Shown here: positions 47,379 through 57,089 of the stretch, piece after piece
How the letters are laid out: each line of letters starts with the position of its first letter
Position numbering within the stretch: the first letter of the stretch is position 1
Assembly (NCBI GenBank): GCA_028673005.1
Contig: CM054115.1
Span: 193,076,370 to 193,140,369 of the forward strand
Length of the DNA: 64,000 bases
Source of the DNA: Tanypteryx hageni
Taxonomy: Eukaryota > Arthropoda > Insecta > Odonata > Petaluridae
Direction of reading: 5' to 3'
Program-made: the position numbers and the translations under genes
Notes under the pieces: generated by a model
Told to the model about the DNA's origin: nothing
Databases searched by the model: none
The model's input: only the letters and a program-made list of their open reading frames with translations

Positions 47379-48004
47379 TTGAAATATATAAACTCCACAC
47401 AGTCTTTCGCTATAAAGAGTTCGAGCAGTTCAGGAGTTCTACCGAAACGGAGGAGAAGTGTTCCACGACCGAAGTTATCCAATCATCACCACCATCGTCA
47501 TCGCCACCACCACCATCCAGTCTGCAAGCAGATCCCGCATCACCCCCAAAGTCATCGCGGAAGAAGAATATTTGTGAAATCAATCAACTCTTATAGGAAA
47601 CTGTGTACTATCTGAATAATAAGAAAGTGAAAAGTGTTAGTGTTGGGTTTATTCATTGTGAAACTTGTGAATTGTGTGTGCAATTTACTCAAATCGGTAA
47701 AGGGGCAGTCATTCTGAGTAATGATCAATGGCTTAATTTATTCGAACAAAAAAGATATAATTTCTATACAATACTTTTACGCTTATATTATCCTCAAACC
47801 GTACAGATTTTTTACGTGATAATAACGTTAAGACTCATTCAATTATTGGATGATGGTTTCAGAAAAGAACTTATCGAAGCAAAGAAAGACGATTTGGTGA
47901 AAAGTGGACTGGTGAAGTCGTTATTAAAAGAGGCTATAACCAATGAACCGACATGGAGGTTGTTTAATAATAAATATAGAATGAGTATGGATCAATGTTT
48001 GTAA
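47379..48004 (+). pseudogene. Orphan tandem gene, outer copy B: broken 5' half, intact 3' half
   Basis: Copy B lacks seven bases present in copy A at 46302-46308 (around 47483 here), shifting the low-complexity region into a His/Arg-rich frame. It also has TAG where A has TTG (47595). From 47603 it is open for 133 codons and extends about 60 codons beyond the point where A stops, ending Met-Asp-Gln-Cys-Leu. It is a charged, helical-looking C-terminus (Leu-Leu-Asp-Asp-Gly-Phe, then Glu-Ala-Lys-Lys-Asp-Asp). The parent protein was thus probably about 210 residues. Tandem copies broken at opposite ends suggest a relaxed but once functional gene. The family is unknown. Confidence 0.55.
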
Positions 48005-48514
48005 AAAACTAACTTTGCATATATTTTTGTTAAATAAATCGATTTTTTACTTATCTCGTGTGTTATTTACTTGATAAAACCTGCCCTGACCGTAGGTTTT
48101 TTTAAAACAACCAGAGGCCAATATCCTATCCTACCCAGGTATTAAACATGACTTTCTCTATCGAGACGCTCGAGCAAAACCGACGTTTGACTGCGAGACC
48201 GTAGATCTTATTTTTTTTTACTACCAGAAGTTAGTGACCTAGACACATCCACCACTCGGGTGCAATAGCTGGACTGAAAACCTGTTTTTTCATCTACCCC
48301 GAAGTGTTTTCATTCATAAACTCCTTAGTAACCTAAATAGATGAGACTCGGCAGAGGACGGTCGCATGCATAAAGTAAGTTTTTCGAAGAAAGACGCATC
48401 CAGATATTCCACGCATCAGATCGCTCTCCAAAGGTAATTTAATTTATTTTTAATAATTATTAATATATTATCAATCTAAGCAATCATTGATTTGAAAATA
48501 ATTAATTTTCAATT

Positions 48515-48844
48515 ATGGACTTAAAACAACTCGCAATCATACATAAAGTTGGGTCTGCTATTCAAACCTATCATAAACGTGGTTGGAAGACGATGAAATT
48601 GGAGGATCTGAAATTGATACCTTTTGATTATATTGAATTGTATCATCCACGTGACATCCATCAGAAAACCGCCACATTTCCCGAATTAGAAGATCGGCGT
48701 CAGAGGGAACGATATCAGCCATACCTGGAACACTACAATAAAGGAGAAATTCATATCGATGGACTACCTCCTTTGAAAAAAAGATTGTTATTTGCGTTGT
48801 GTGTATTTTATAAAGTAATAATGATTTTATTTTATTGGAAATAA
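48515..48844 (+). CDS. Orphan ORF, 109 residues (right copy)
   Basis: ATG start in an AT-rich leader. The stop TAA at 48842-48844 overlaps AATAAA (48840-48845). The protein begins Met-Asp-Leu-Lys-Gln-Leu, has a central Asp/Glu-Arg-rich segment including Asp-Arg-Arg-Gln-Arg-Glu-Arg, and ends in a hydrophobic stretch (Leu-Leu-Phe-Ala-Leu-Cys-Val-Phe and onward) that could be one membrane segment. I recognise no family. It follows the orphan tandem gene and shares its orientation with the polymerase, so it may belong to the same element. Being identical in both arms is no evidence of selection here. Confidence 0.5.
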   Translation: MDLKQLAIIHKVGSAIQTYHKRGWKTMKLEDLKLIPFDYIELYHPRDIHQKTATFPELEDRRQRERYQPYLEHYNKGEIHIDGLPPLKKRLLFALCVFYKVIMILFYWK

Positions 48845-48987
48845 AAACTTGATCAATATTTCGCTTCATTTTAACGTACTCAAATCCACCGCCATCCAAA
48901 AATACCAATCCAGAAAGTTTAATTCGATTCGAATCCGCCGCCAACCAAGTGCTAACCTAACATTGCACATTACGATCGTCTTTTGTT

Positions 48988-48997
48988 ATGACGTCAT
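48988..48997. promoter_or_regulatory. CRE-like palindrome ATGACGTCAT
   Basis: A perfect 10-bp palindrome containing TGACGTCA, the classical ATF/CREB site, 42 bp upstream of the ATG at 49039. Mirrored at 34129-34138. A single match of this length can occur by chance. Confidence 0.3.
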
Positions 48998-49038
48998 TAG
49001 GTTTATCATTTGTTTATCTTTATAATATCACATTAAAA

Positions 49039-49282
49039 ATGGCAGACTGTGCTGAAACGAACAAATGCACTACTACTTATTATGTTGTATTCGACTGTCT
49101 TGTGTCAGCGCCAGAATTATTTTAAAAGGGCCGTATCGTTTTTTAATTTTGAAGTATCTTGTGAATTACCAGAGAGCAGTGTGAATGAGACAGTCCGTCT
49201 CAGTGATTATGTAAAATGTGGTGATTATGTGGCATGTGTCGTGCTCGGAGTAAATGAGTTTCCTGAAAAATCAATATTATAA
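49039..49282 (+). pseudogene. Small frameshifted ORF pair (right copy)
   Basis: ATG at 49039, with A at -3 and G at +4 (a good start context), opens 28 codons rich in Cys and Thr, ending in TAA at 49123-49125. In the next frame an open stretch runs through the same point and continues to 49282, encoding about 50 further residues with Cys-Gly-Asp-Tyr-Val-Ala-Cys near the end. The change of frame falls at an A/T run, as expected for a one-base indel or a programmed shift. I recognise no family. Both arms share it. Confidence 0.4.
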
Positions 49283-49380
49283 ATTTTCGTAGATATTTTT
49301 AAAATTAAATAGTCAGGATTACGGGAATGGTTCAATGTTAGAACTTTAAAATTTTATTATTCTCCAAATACCAGATATAG

Positions 49381-50768
49381 TTTTTAATGGCCCTCGTCTA
49401 GCTGTGGGACTCAATAGACCGGAACTTTTTAACAATTTTTTTAACGAATGCTTTGTTCTCCCTCGTAACATCTCCAGTGAGTTTGAAGACCCACACTTGC
49501 ATCATGTAGCTTCTAATTTTACATTATCTGATTTACAAACTTCTCCATGTGAAGTCTATGAATTCCTATGCAAAATTAATCCACATCGCTCTATAGGCCC
49601 TGATGGACTAAGTCCTGTATTTTTACGCAACTGTGCTTCTTCTCTCTTTATTCCATTGAGTATAATTTTCAACAGATGCTACTCCTTAGGTCTCTTTCCC
49701 TCTCAATGGAAACGTGCGAATATTATTCCGATTCATAAATCAGGTTCCAAATCGGACGTTACAAATTACCGACCAATTTCTTTACTTCCAATTCTTTCTT
49801 CAATTTGTGAAAAAATTATTTTAAACCGCCTCTTTTATTTTACTTCTCCGCACTTATCCACCAAACAACATGGCTTTGTTCCGGGCCGCTCTTGTTTGTC
49901 AAATCTAGCTGCTTTCCAAAAGCACTCCGTGGAAGCCTTAGAAAATAATTGACAACTAGATACAATATTCCTTGATTTCTCTAAGGCTTTTGATTCTTTG
50001 AATCACAACCATCTACTTAATAAGCTTAGTCACCGCTTCAACTTGCATGGAAATTTCCTTCTGCTATTACGTAGTTTTTTAAATAACAGATATCAGCGAG
50101 TCATTCTTTCAGGCCATACTTCAAATTGGTCAATTGTTCCTTCAGGTGTTCCTCAGGGCAGTGTTCTTGCCCCCATTTTGTTTAACCTTTTTATTGATGA
50201 CTTATCATCTCAATTACGTCCCTCTCAAGCCGAAATACTTATGTATGCAGATGACTGCAAAATATTTAGGCAAATTCACTCCGCTGAAGACAGCTTAATA
50301 CTTCAACAGGCACTCAACATCGTAACCAACTGGTGTTCTGATTCTTCTCTTCGATTAAACCCAAACAAATCCACCGTAATGACCGTAACTCTTCGCAAAA
50401 ATCCTTTAGAATTTAACTACACAATTGACTCTATTTTATTACCCAGAACCATTCTTCAGAAGGACCTAGGGGTATTAATTGATAATAAGTTAAACTTCAC
50501 AGCACACATAACTGCAACAAAACGCAAAGCTATGTCCCTACTAGGAATATTATACAGATTTACGGACATAAAGGATGCAGCTTCCCTTAAATTATACTTT
50601 TCCACATTAGTCTTCCCAGTTGTGAATTATGCTTCCCCTATTTGGTCTATGGCTGCAGCCTCTAATCTTTCTTCTCTTGATTGCGTACTAAATTTCTTTG
50701 TTAGAATAGTTAAATATCGTATACCCTCTCTCCGGACTTCCTCTAAGGAAGCCATCCTAACGGCCTTG
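49381..50768 (+). mobile_element. Jockey/CR1-type LINE, right copy, cut at the palindrome edge
   Basis: Same LINE as 31861-33745 in mirrored position: reverse transcriptase motifs, the same single TGA at 49950-49952 and Tyr-Ala-Asp-Asp near 50245. It ends inside the C-terminal region at 50768, where the right arm stops, so the last ~500 bp and the tail are absent. The shared stop codon shows that the LINE had already inserted and mutated before the arms were duplicated. Confidence 0.9.
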
Positions 50769-50770
50769 CC

Positions 50771-51165
50771 AAAATTCGAATAGGTCAATTGATTTTAACA
50801 AAACTCCCCAACACCAAATTTCTTTACAATATGTCAAGCTGTTCCCGAGTTGAAACAAAGGAAAATTTTAAACTACATGTAGGTCTTCATGTAAAGTAGT
50901 CGTCATTTTTGTCCGATTTTAACCAAAATTGGAATCAGTCGATCAATTTTAGCAAAACTCCCCAATACCAAATTTCATCAAAATACATCAAGCGGCTCCC
51001 GAGTTGAAAAAGGAACATTTTTAACTATTTGTAGGTCATGTAATGTGGTCGTAATTGTTCTCCGATTTTGACCAAAATTGAAAGTCTTGGACCAACTTTA
51101 GAAAAACTCACCAATACGAAATTTTATCATAATACTTTCAGTGGTTTCCGAGTTTTAACATGCGG
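50771..51165. repeat. Degenerate ~150-bp tandem repeat, 2.6 units
   Basis: Three head-to-tail units begin CAAAATT(G/C)GAA or similar at 50771, 50925 and 51074. Each contains an AAAACTC(C/A)CCAATAC-like word, then a GAGTTGAAA/GAGTTTTAA block, and (units 1-2) GTAGGTC...GTCGT(C/A)ATT. Units 1 and 2 are clearly related; unit 3 is weaker and cut off. It starts exactly at the outer break of the right palindrome arm. Confidence 0.8.
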
Positions 51166-51169
51166 ACGG

Positions 51170-53420
51170 GTCGAAACGACCTCCCCTATTTGCGTACACT
51201 TTGTGCAAAGAACTCATAATAAACGATAAAAAAATTGCACTTGGATGGAGAAGGAAATATCGCCGGCTGTGGCGCCTTGTCTCGGCTTCCTCGCTAGTGC
51301 TTTGCCGTTCCCTCTCGACCCTCTCCGCGTGCCCTCCTTACTGTCCCTCTTTTCTCACCTCTAGCCTCGCAGCCCGCGGGTTCCGCTCTCCTACGTTGAC
51401 ACGTTCCAACTCCCTTGGTTCGATCTCTTCTCGATACGAGGGCGTTCCTCTCTCGGAAGTTAATTGGTTAATTAGCGATATTGTACCGTTCTCTCCTGAG
51501 CTAATATCTGTTGCTTATAAAGATGGAAACTCGGAAACACGCACATATGCAGTCGTTCACGCGCATGCGATCGTACGAACGATTGCTGGAGTTAGTGCGA
51601 AATACTGACGAAGAACACGAAAAACTTTAGAATAGGTCCGGCCTGATGCGCGTTTTTCAAACTAGTCTTACTTGAGAGAATCTACAGGAGCATCGTGTTG
51701 AAGCATAGCTCACACTAAGTTTAATGTTCAACTTACAATTCGAGTCGGAAATGATAACCATAGTTCAAGAGAACAATATCACAATATAATTAAAATGCTG
51801 CAGATTAATTATAAGAGGAAATAAAATTTTGCCAAATTGTTTTAATTGATACAATGTAATCATTGCATGTGAACGACGAAAGAAATATGCCAGCTCTGGC
51901 ATTGACCAATAGTTGTGAAAGTACAAAAGAAAATAAATAATCTGGTAACCGGTATACAAATTATGCAACGCTCACATTGTCAAAGTAGAGCCCCAAAAAA
52001 TTCACAGTATTTAAAAAAATATATATTCACTGTGTATTTCCTTTTGCATAGAGTACATGGATAGAGATATTTTAAAGAATCCTAGCCCAATTGGGGTTAA
52101 TTTACAATAACCCTGGTAATTATTTTCAGCACACAAAAAATTGAATTGCTAGGTTAGATTAAACAATAAGAATTTCGTGCCATTATGACATGCATTAAAT
52201 GTCTGGATACCATTTATGGTGCCTGGATATCTACCTGCTTTTAGCAGTATCAAGGAAATTCAATGAATCTATTTTACCATAATTGCATCTGGGGCCTGGT
52301 TGCAATGACAACAATCATCGGTCGATGGGGTTGCTAAGTCCCCACGCCAAAATAAATTTACAACTATCATAATCCTTATTGATCAATGTCACTGTCAACA
52401 GGTCAGGAAAAGAATAACCTCCAAAGTGAAAAAACTATCACCCAAAGGCACTCCTTATGCTTGCATATCTAGGAAAGCTTACAAAACTTAATATAATTCT
52501 GAACATTTGTATACAATGGGTGATTAATTAATATAATAATCCAAAAATGTCAAACTGTTGCTTCATACCAGCATAATATTACTTAATTTGATTAACATTG
52601 GTATGTGAAAAGTGAGAATGATAAATATTACCTTATGGTAGCAAAATATATTATAATTTAAATAACATTGACAAGTGATAATTGGAAGTAACAAATTATT
52701 GCTTAATGGCAGAAAATATTTCTTAACTTGGCTAACATTTGCTATACGACAATACGCTGTTGTGATTTGGCAAAAATTATTTAACACCTTCATCCAAAGT
52801 TCCTGACCAGAAGCTGGGTTGCAACCAGCTGATGCCAACTCGCTTGGCAATTCCCTTTAAAGTGACAAAGGATGAGATAGCTCACGACCCAAAACTTCCG
52901 GCGAACACGCAAAACTGATGGAGAACACGAAAAGCTTAAGGAGGCTAAAATGCTGCATCACGACACTTTCAATTAAAGGATTAACATTCCATTTTACCTT
53001 AACAATTATACTGTCCCCTCCAGGAAAAGAAAATGAGATCAATTTAATGCCATATATAGTCAAGAAATTCATAGCAAATCTCCAAAGTAAATTGACAACT
53101 TTTCCAAAATCGATAAATAAAATTAATTTCAAAGATCATGGTGTCTGTAACGATAAAAATGTATAATTATGAATGGATTTAGGTTTTCTGTGCATTAAGA
53201 ATTCTTTTGTTTTATGATGCACAGGTTGACAAACTTAACACTTATTCCAAATAACTTTGACGAACTCAATAACATGAAACAAATAACCACAGAACACGAT
53301 TGCAAGACTCGATCCATAAACCGTAATGTAATAAAACACAAAAATATGGTTAAAATGAAACAATTAACCACTCACTGTAAATAACAAAGTGGAAAATCAG
53401 AAATACCTTAAACTTCTATG
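51170..53420. other. No recognised gene; short GC-rich island at 51240-51470
   Basis: A GC-rich segment at 51240-51470 contrasts with the AT-rich surroundings. A 135-codon open frame across 51201-51608 contains no ATG after its non-AUG beginning and no known domain, so I do not call it a gene. It might be a host promoter or exon. The rest is AT-rich and unrecognised. Confidence 0.4.
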
Positions 53421-53429
53421 CATTTTACC

Positions 53430-53810
53430 ACTCACCAATAGAGGAAATTGTTCAGCAACACCAAACTTTCGATCGCTTACACCAGCAACAACAGCACTAA
53501 AACAATTCGGAAAACACGACAGAAAAAAGGCCAAAATATCGAGAAGTTTGGACTATACAAAACAAACTGCGCTCACCGTCACAAACGCTATACAAGGAAA
53601 GCAAAAACGACTACAAACACTATTCAAAGAGCGCATTTCACACTTCAACCACGGTAGATTTGAAAAATTAAGCGTTGCTACACACATCTAAGAAACGGGC
53701 CAGTAAATCATTATCAACTATTTTGAATCAATAACAACCACAAATTGAAAGTTTTACGCATGGGAGAAAGAGAGAGAGCGCACTTTTAAAAATCAAACCA
53801 AGACTACGAG
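53430..53810 (+). pseudogene. Penelope-like element, GIY-YIG endonuclease remnant (second copy)
   Basis: Frames that shift midway read like the C-terminal linker and GIY-YIG domain of Penelope-like or related retroelements. There is a Lys-Leu-Ser-Ile-Ala-Tyr-Thr-Ser-Asn-Asn stretch, then Lys-Phe-Gly-Leu-Tyr-Lys-Thr-Asn-Cys (about 53547), a degenerate His-Lys-Arg-Tyr segment in place of the usual Tyr-Ile-Gly, then Phe-Lys-Glu-Arg-Ile-Ser-His-Phe, Ser-Val-Ala-Thr-His and, after a stop, Glu-Thr-Gly. At least two stops and frame changes break it. A ribozyme-like core follows about 250 bp downstream, as in the fragment at 15.4-15.9 kb. Confidence 0.55.
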
Positions 53811-54055
53811 TAAAGATCTCAGCCCGATTCCTTGCTCTCTACTGTATTTTATGAAAGAATCCGAGGCCGATTTCTTAGAAAATTCCCGAGGATAACCCAG
53901 GACAACCTTCTCCAGCAATAAACCTTCCTTTTACGAAGGTTTTAAATAACTTTCCTTGCAAAATTATCATTTCCCACACCCATCTACAAACCCCCTTCTA
54001 CTGCACACGTATAAAAACAACCAAATGTCACCTCACCATTCTTTTTTAGAATCTA

Positions 54056-54090
54056 CTGAAGACGACTGTATTGCAGACGAAATGCTCATT
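54056..54090 (+). ncRNA. Hammerhead-like core, degenerate
   Basis: CTGAAGA (54056-54062), one extra C, a five-pair stem GACTG/CAGAC with one A-A mismatch and a five-base loop (54064-54078), and GAAA (54079-54082), then a possible two-pair stem III and ATT at 54088-54090. This is the same layout, including the extra base, as the motif at 15398-15446. Stem I does not pair, so it is probably inactive. Confidence 0.4.
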
Positions 54091-54961
54091 GAATTTTAAG
54101 CGCTTATTCCTGATCTGAAGTACTGTTTGAGAGACGTATTTTGTGATTCAATGTTTATATTTGTTTTCTGAATTATAATCGGTTTAAAAAAATGTCTTTT
54201 GTTAAATAATGATTTAAAGAATTTGTTGTTGACAAAATTTTTGCCAAAATTGGAAATAGAGCCACTTATATACTCGTATACCCACGAATTATTTGATTCT
54301 CTATAGTATCGTCCGCTCTTTTTTATTATAACAATCCTATAAATTGTAGCTTCAAATTCATTCTGGCATGTGGGAGTTTAATATGTATTAAAATACTAAT
54401 TATAAAAGTCTTCGACTTCGCATTTTTATGTCATTTTTTGTTTGAGGAATAAAGATCTTTATTAGAACTAGCGCATTTAAGACTTCAAGGGAAAGAATCT
54501 GTGAGAATCAGAGGGTGAAGTGATTACAGTAATACCACGTTTAACGCTGCCCCAAGCAACGCTGATTCGTTTAAACGCTCTTTTTTATCTGAGCAATTTT
54601 TACTTTCACCATACGTTTTTGTGGGATCTCTAACTAAAGAACTAATTACCGGGTCATCACCGAATTTCATATTTAACAATTTCATAACAGGGACAAGAGC
54701 TGTTCAGTTATTGCTTAATATCGGTCTACCGGAAGTGGAGGTTTACTCTGGATATTTTTTCGTTTTGTCCAACTACATCTTGTGAATTGTTTTGTTTACA
54801 TATCTCACGAAATTGGACACCTATCGGTGATATTGGGCACCGATTACAAAGAGAGGGTGTGTGAAATCTGTTACCGTGTGATAATATGACAAAAAAGCTA
54901 CGACAGTCATTATATTGCAAGATTTCTGGTTTGTAGCAGATCCGCTACATTGCGCATTTAA

Positions 54962-57085
54962 CCCTAGACAGGCATCGCCGGGTAAAATATAGCCGGAAAT
55001 GTTGCAACATTGTACCGTACGTGTGCTTCCCGTCATTGGAGAATCATTTTGCTCAGGGTAGCTTCAGTATTTGTGCAGAGTCGGTGATAAGTAATTGCGC
55101 TGTGCTGAACTCCATCTCCTTCTTTGTGTTTTCTTTGGATCGGATAATATTTACCCGGCGATGCCAACTATGGGTCGTTTTCGTGTAAGTACTGAATCAT
55201 TATATAATTTCGATAAACTTCTTCATGTATCCCTAGTTGCAATATCATGCATGCTTTATCAACAGGGCCAATTGCAGCTGCTAGGTTAGTGGATAACCTG
55301 CAAAGTTGCCTGAGTTTGTTGTTTGATGATAATATGATGTATATAATGTTCAGATGGACGAATGTTCACATTAATTCTGTGGCGCAAAGTTTTCAACATA
55401 CACTACTTCTTATGAAAGAACAACAATAACAAGAGAGGAATTAAAAGCACACTTGGGTGTTCTAATATTTAGTGGAACACAGAGACAATCACCTAACAAC
55501 ATCTGAGATGTGGAGTGCTACGGGATCTGCCATCTACCGTACAGCAATGCCTGAGTCTAGGTTTTGCCACCTAATGTGTTGCGTTAGGTTTGACAACCCA
55601 GCTACAAGGGAGGCTAGGAGGCAGCGGGCAAATTTGTGGGACTTATTTATTGACAAATGGCAGGAAAATTACTCACCTGCAGAATATATTACTGTCGATG
55701 AGCAGAACCTAGGCTTTCGTGGGAAGTGTCTGTTCAGAAAGTTTTTACCTAATAAACCAGCAAAATATGGGATAAAACTAGTGATGGCTTGTGGTGTTGA
55801 ATCAAAATATATGTTATGTGCCATATCTTACCTGGGAAAGCATACAACTCAAACACCTAACATGGCATTAACGCATTATTTCACTAAGAAATTAACGAGA
55901 AAATATTTGTTGATATGTTATATAATTGTGGACTAGCACTTGTTGGCACCATCCATGCAAAGAAGCTCATATTTCACGAGAACTGATCGTGAAAAAGGGT
56001 CGCAAGCCCCTAACTAGTGTCATATGCTATAACAGAGATTTGACTTTAGTCTCTTTCATGCCAAGAACTGGGAAGAAACTTGTACATGTCCTCTCCAGTA
56101 TGCACGACCAACCTGAAATTACTGAGAATGGCAAGCCTGATATCATCATCAAATACAATAAAACCAAAGGTGTTGTCAACACATTCGACCAAATGTGCTC
56201 ATCTTACTCATGTAACAGAAAGACAAGGCGATGGCCATAGTGCATGTTTTTTTGGAATGCAGCAACAATAAATGAATGCATATTATGCAAGAGCAACAAA
56301 CAGCAGCCTGTAAATAGACAGAATTTCATGAAGAGCCTGGCTGAGGGATTGGTGAAACCTTAGGCAGAACAACGGCTCTCTATTCCGGGACTGTCAAAGA
56401 GCTTGACTACCCTGATAGCATCCATCTGTAGAGTCAATGGAAATCCGACGCTCGCACTTGGGCCCACTTATGTGCCGACGAAAAGATGCACCTAGTGTGA
56501 CCCATCCATGGACAGAAAGATGAAGATATGCAGCATCTGCCAAAAGCATATCTGTCCACAGCATACTGCATTGTTCTATCTCGATTGCCAATAAATGAAG
56601 GTAGGAATAGTTATAAAAATTTTCTTAAAATTATAATATATTATAAATATATATATTTTTTATATAATTCAATGCCTGTTTCTACACCAAAACTATTGAG
56701 TTGTTTGCTGTTCTGGCTCACAGGTATCACGAGTGCTAACAGCCTGACCTCTGACCTAAATAATAGGACATCAATACCATAATAAAAGCAGCAAGTGATG
56801 GCCTTCTTAGCTTTAAAATACTTCACATACAAGCCATAGAGTACAGTAGTGATTTTTCACAATAATTTTTGTAAACTTTTATTCAACAATCAATTACGGA
56901 CATTTATTCATGTTTTTTAAATGATATATATCCAGTTGTTTAGTAAAAATAATCATTTAAAAGCTCACAAATTTTTATGAATAAATTGTGATTAAAACAT
57001 TTTTTTTCAATTTTCTTATGGGCCGGGTAAATATTAGCCGGCGATGCCTGTGATGTAACTGAAAACAGGCGATGCCTATCTAAGG
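54962..57085 (+). mobile_element. piggyBac-family transposon with intact ends
   Basis: A 2124-bp element flanked on both sides by TTAA (54958-54961 and 57086-57089), the piggyBac target site. Terminal inverted repeats are CCCTAGACAGGCATCGCC (54962-54979) and GGCGATGCCTATCTAAGG (57068-57085), 16 of 18 matching. The word GGCGATGCC recurs inverted near both ends (55157-55165 and 57040-57048), which gives the sub-terminal repeats typical of the family. The transposase inside is broken, so it could move only with help from another copy. Confidence 0.93.
55390..56593 (+). pseudogene. piggyBac transposase, decayed
   Basis: Recognisable in order: Thr-Arg-Glu-Glu-Leu near 55430; Thr-Val-Asp-Glu-Gln (Asp codon 55697), matching the first catalytic Asp; Lys-Pro-Ala-Lys-Tyr-Gly-Ile-Lys (about 55762); Val-Gly-Thr-Ile (about 55940); Lys-Gly-Val-Val-Asn-Thr-Phe-Asp-Gln-Met-Cys (56167-56199); and a C-terminal Cys-rich zinc region with Cys-Ser-Ile-Cys and Cys-Pro-Gln-His (about 56540), ending TAA near 56593. 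Several frame changes and stops occur. The stretch normally carrying the second catalytic Asp (Asp-Asn-Phe-Phe region) is missing around 55910. Asn stands where the family usually has Asp in Gly-Val-Asp-Thr. It is non-functional. Confidence 0.85.
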
Positions 57086-57089
57086 TTAA

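Larger units (their letters stand above)
46053..48170 (+). repeat. Tandem duplication carrying the orphan gene (two ~945-bp units)
   Basis: Unit A, 46053-46999, and unit B, 47226-48170, share about 95% of bases by eye and are offset by 1173-1181 bp. Each carries an upstream CCAATCGCCGAGGATTTAAG block, a TATATAAA box (46204 and 47385), the orphan gene, an AATAAA (46861 and 48033) and a trailing block containing GAGGCCAATATCCTATCC. A ~225-bp linker, 47000-47225, separates them. Pieces resembling the linker recur beyond unit B, near 48190-48250, hinting at a third, decayed unit. The mirrored array is at 34956-37073. Confidence 0.88.
41988..50768 (+). repeat. Right arm of the 8781-bp inverted repeat (palindrome)
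   Basis: Reverse complement of 32358-41138, with axis at 41563. This arm is continuous at its inner end with the polymerase fragment in the spacer. Its outer end stops abruptly inside the LINE, where unrelated tandem-repeat DNA begins at 50771. The left arm has the opposite pattern, so neither arm can be a simple complete parent of the other. Confidence 0.95.

Noticed and set aside
48365..48515. Short upstream frame ending at AAAGGTAATT and a 47-bp GT...AG stretch (48434-48480) that could be an intron before the 109-residue ORF
   Set aside because: Splicing it does not produce a continuous reading frame into the ORF, and the stretch is shorter than usual insect introns.
48558..48944. 128-codon frame opposite the 109-residue ORF (mirror 34182-34568)
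   Set aside because: Antisense shadow. The sense ORF has an ATG start and a polyadenylation signal at its stop.
51201..51608. 135-codon frame in the GC-rich island
   Set aside because: No internal ATG, no domain, and composition change alone can keep it open.
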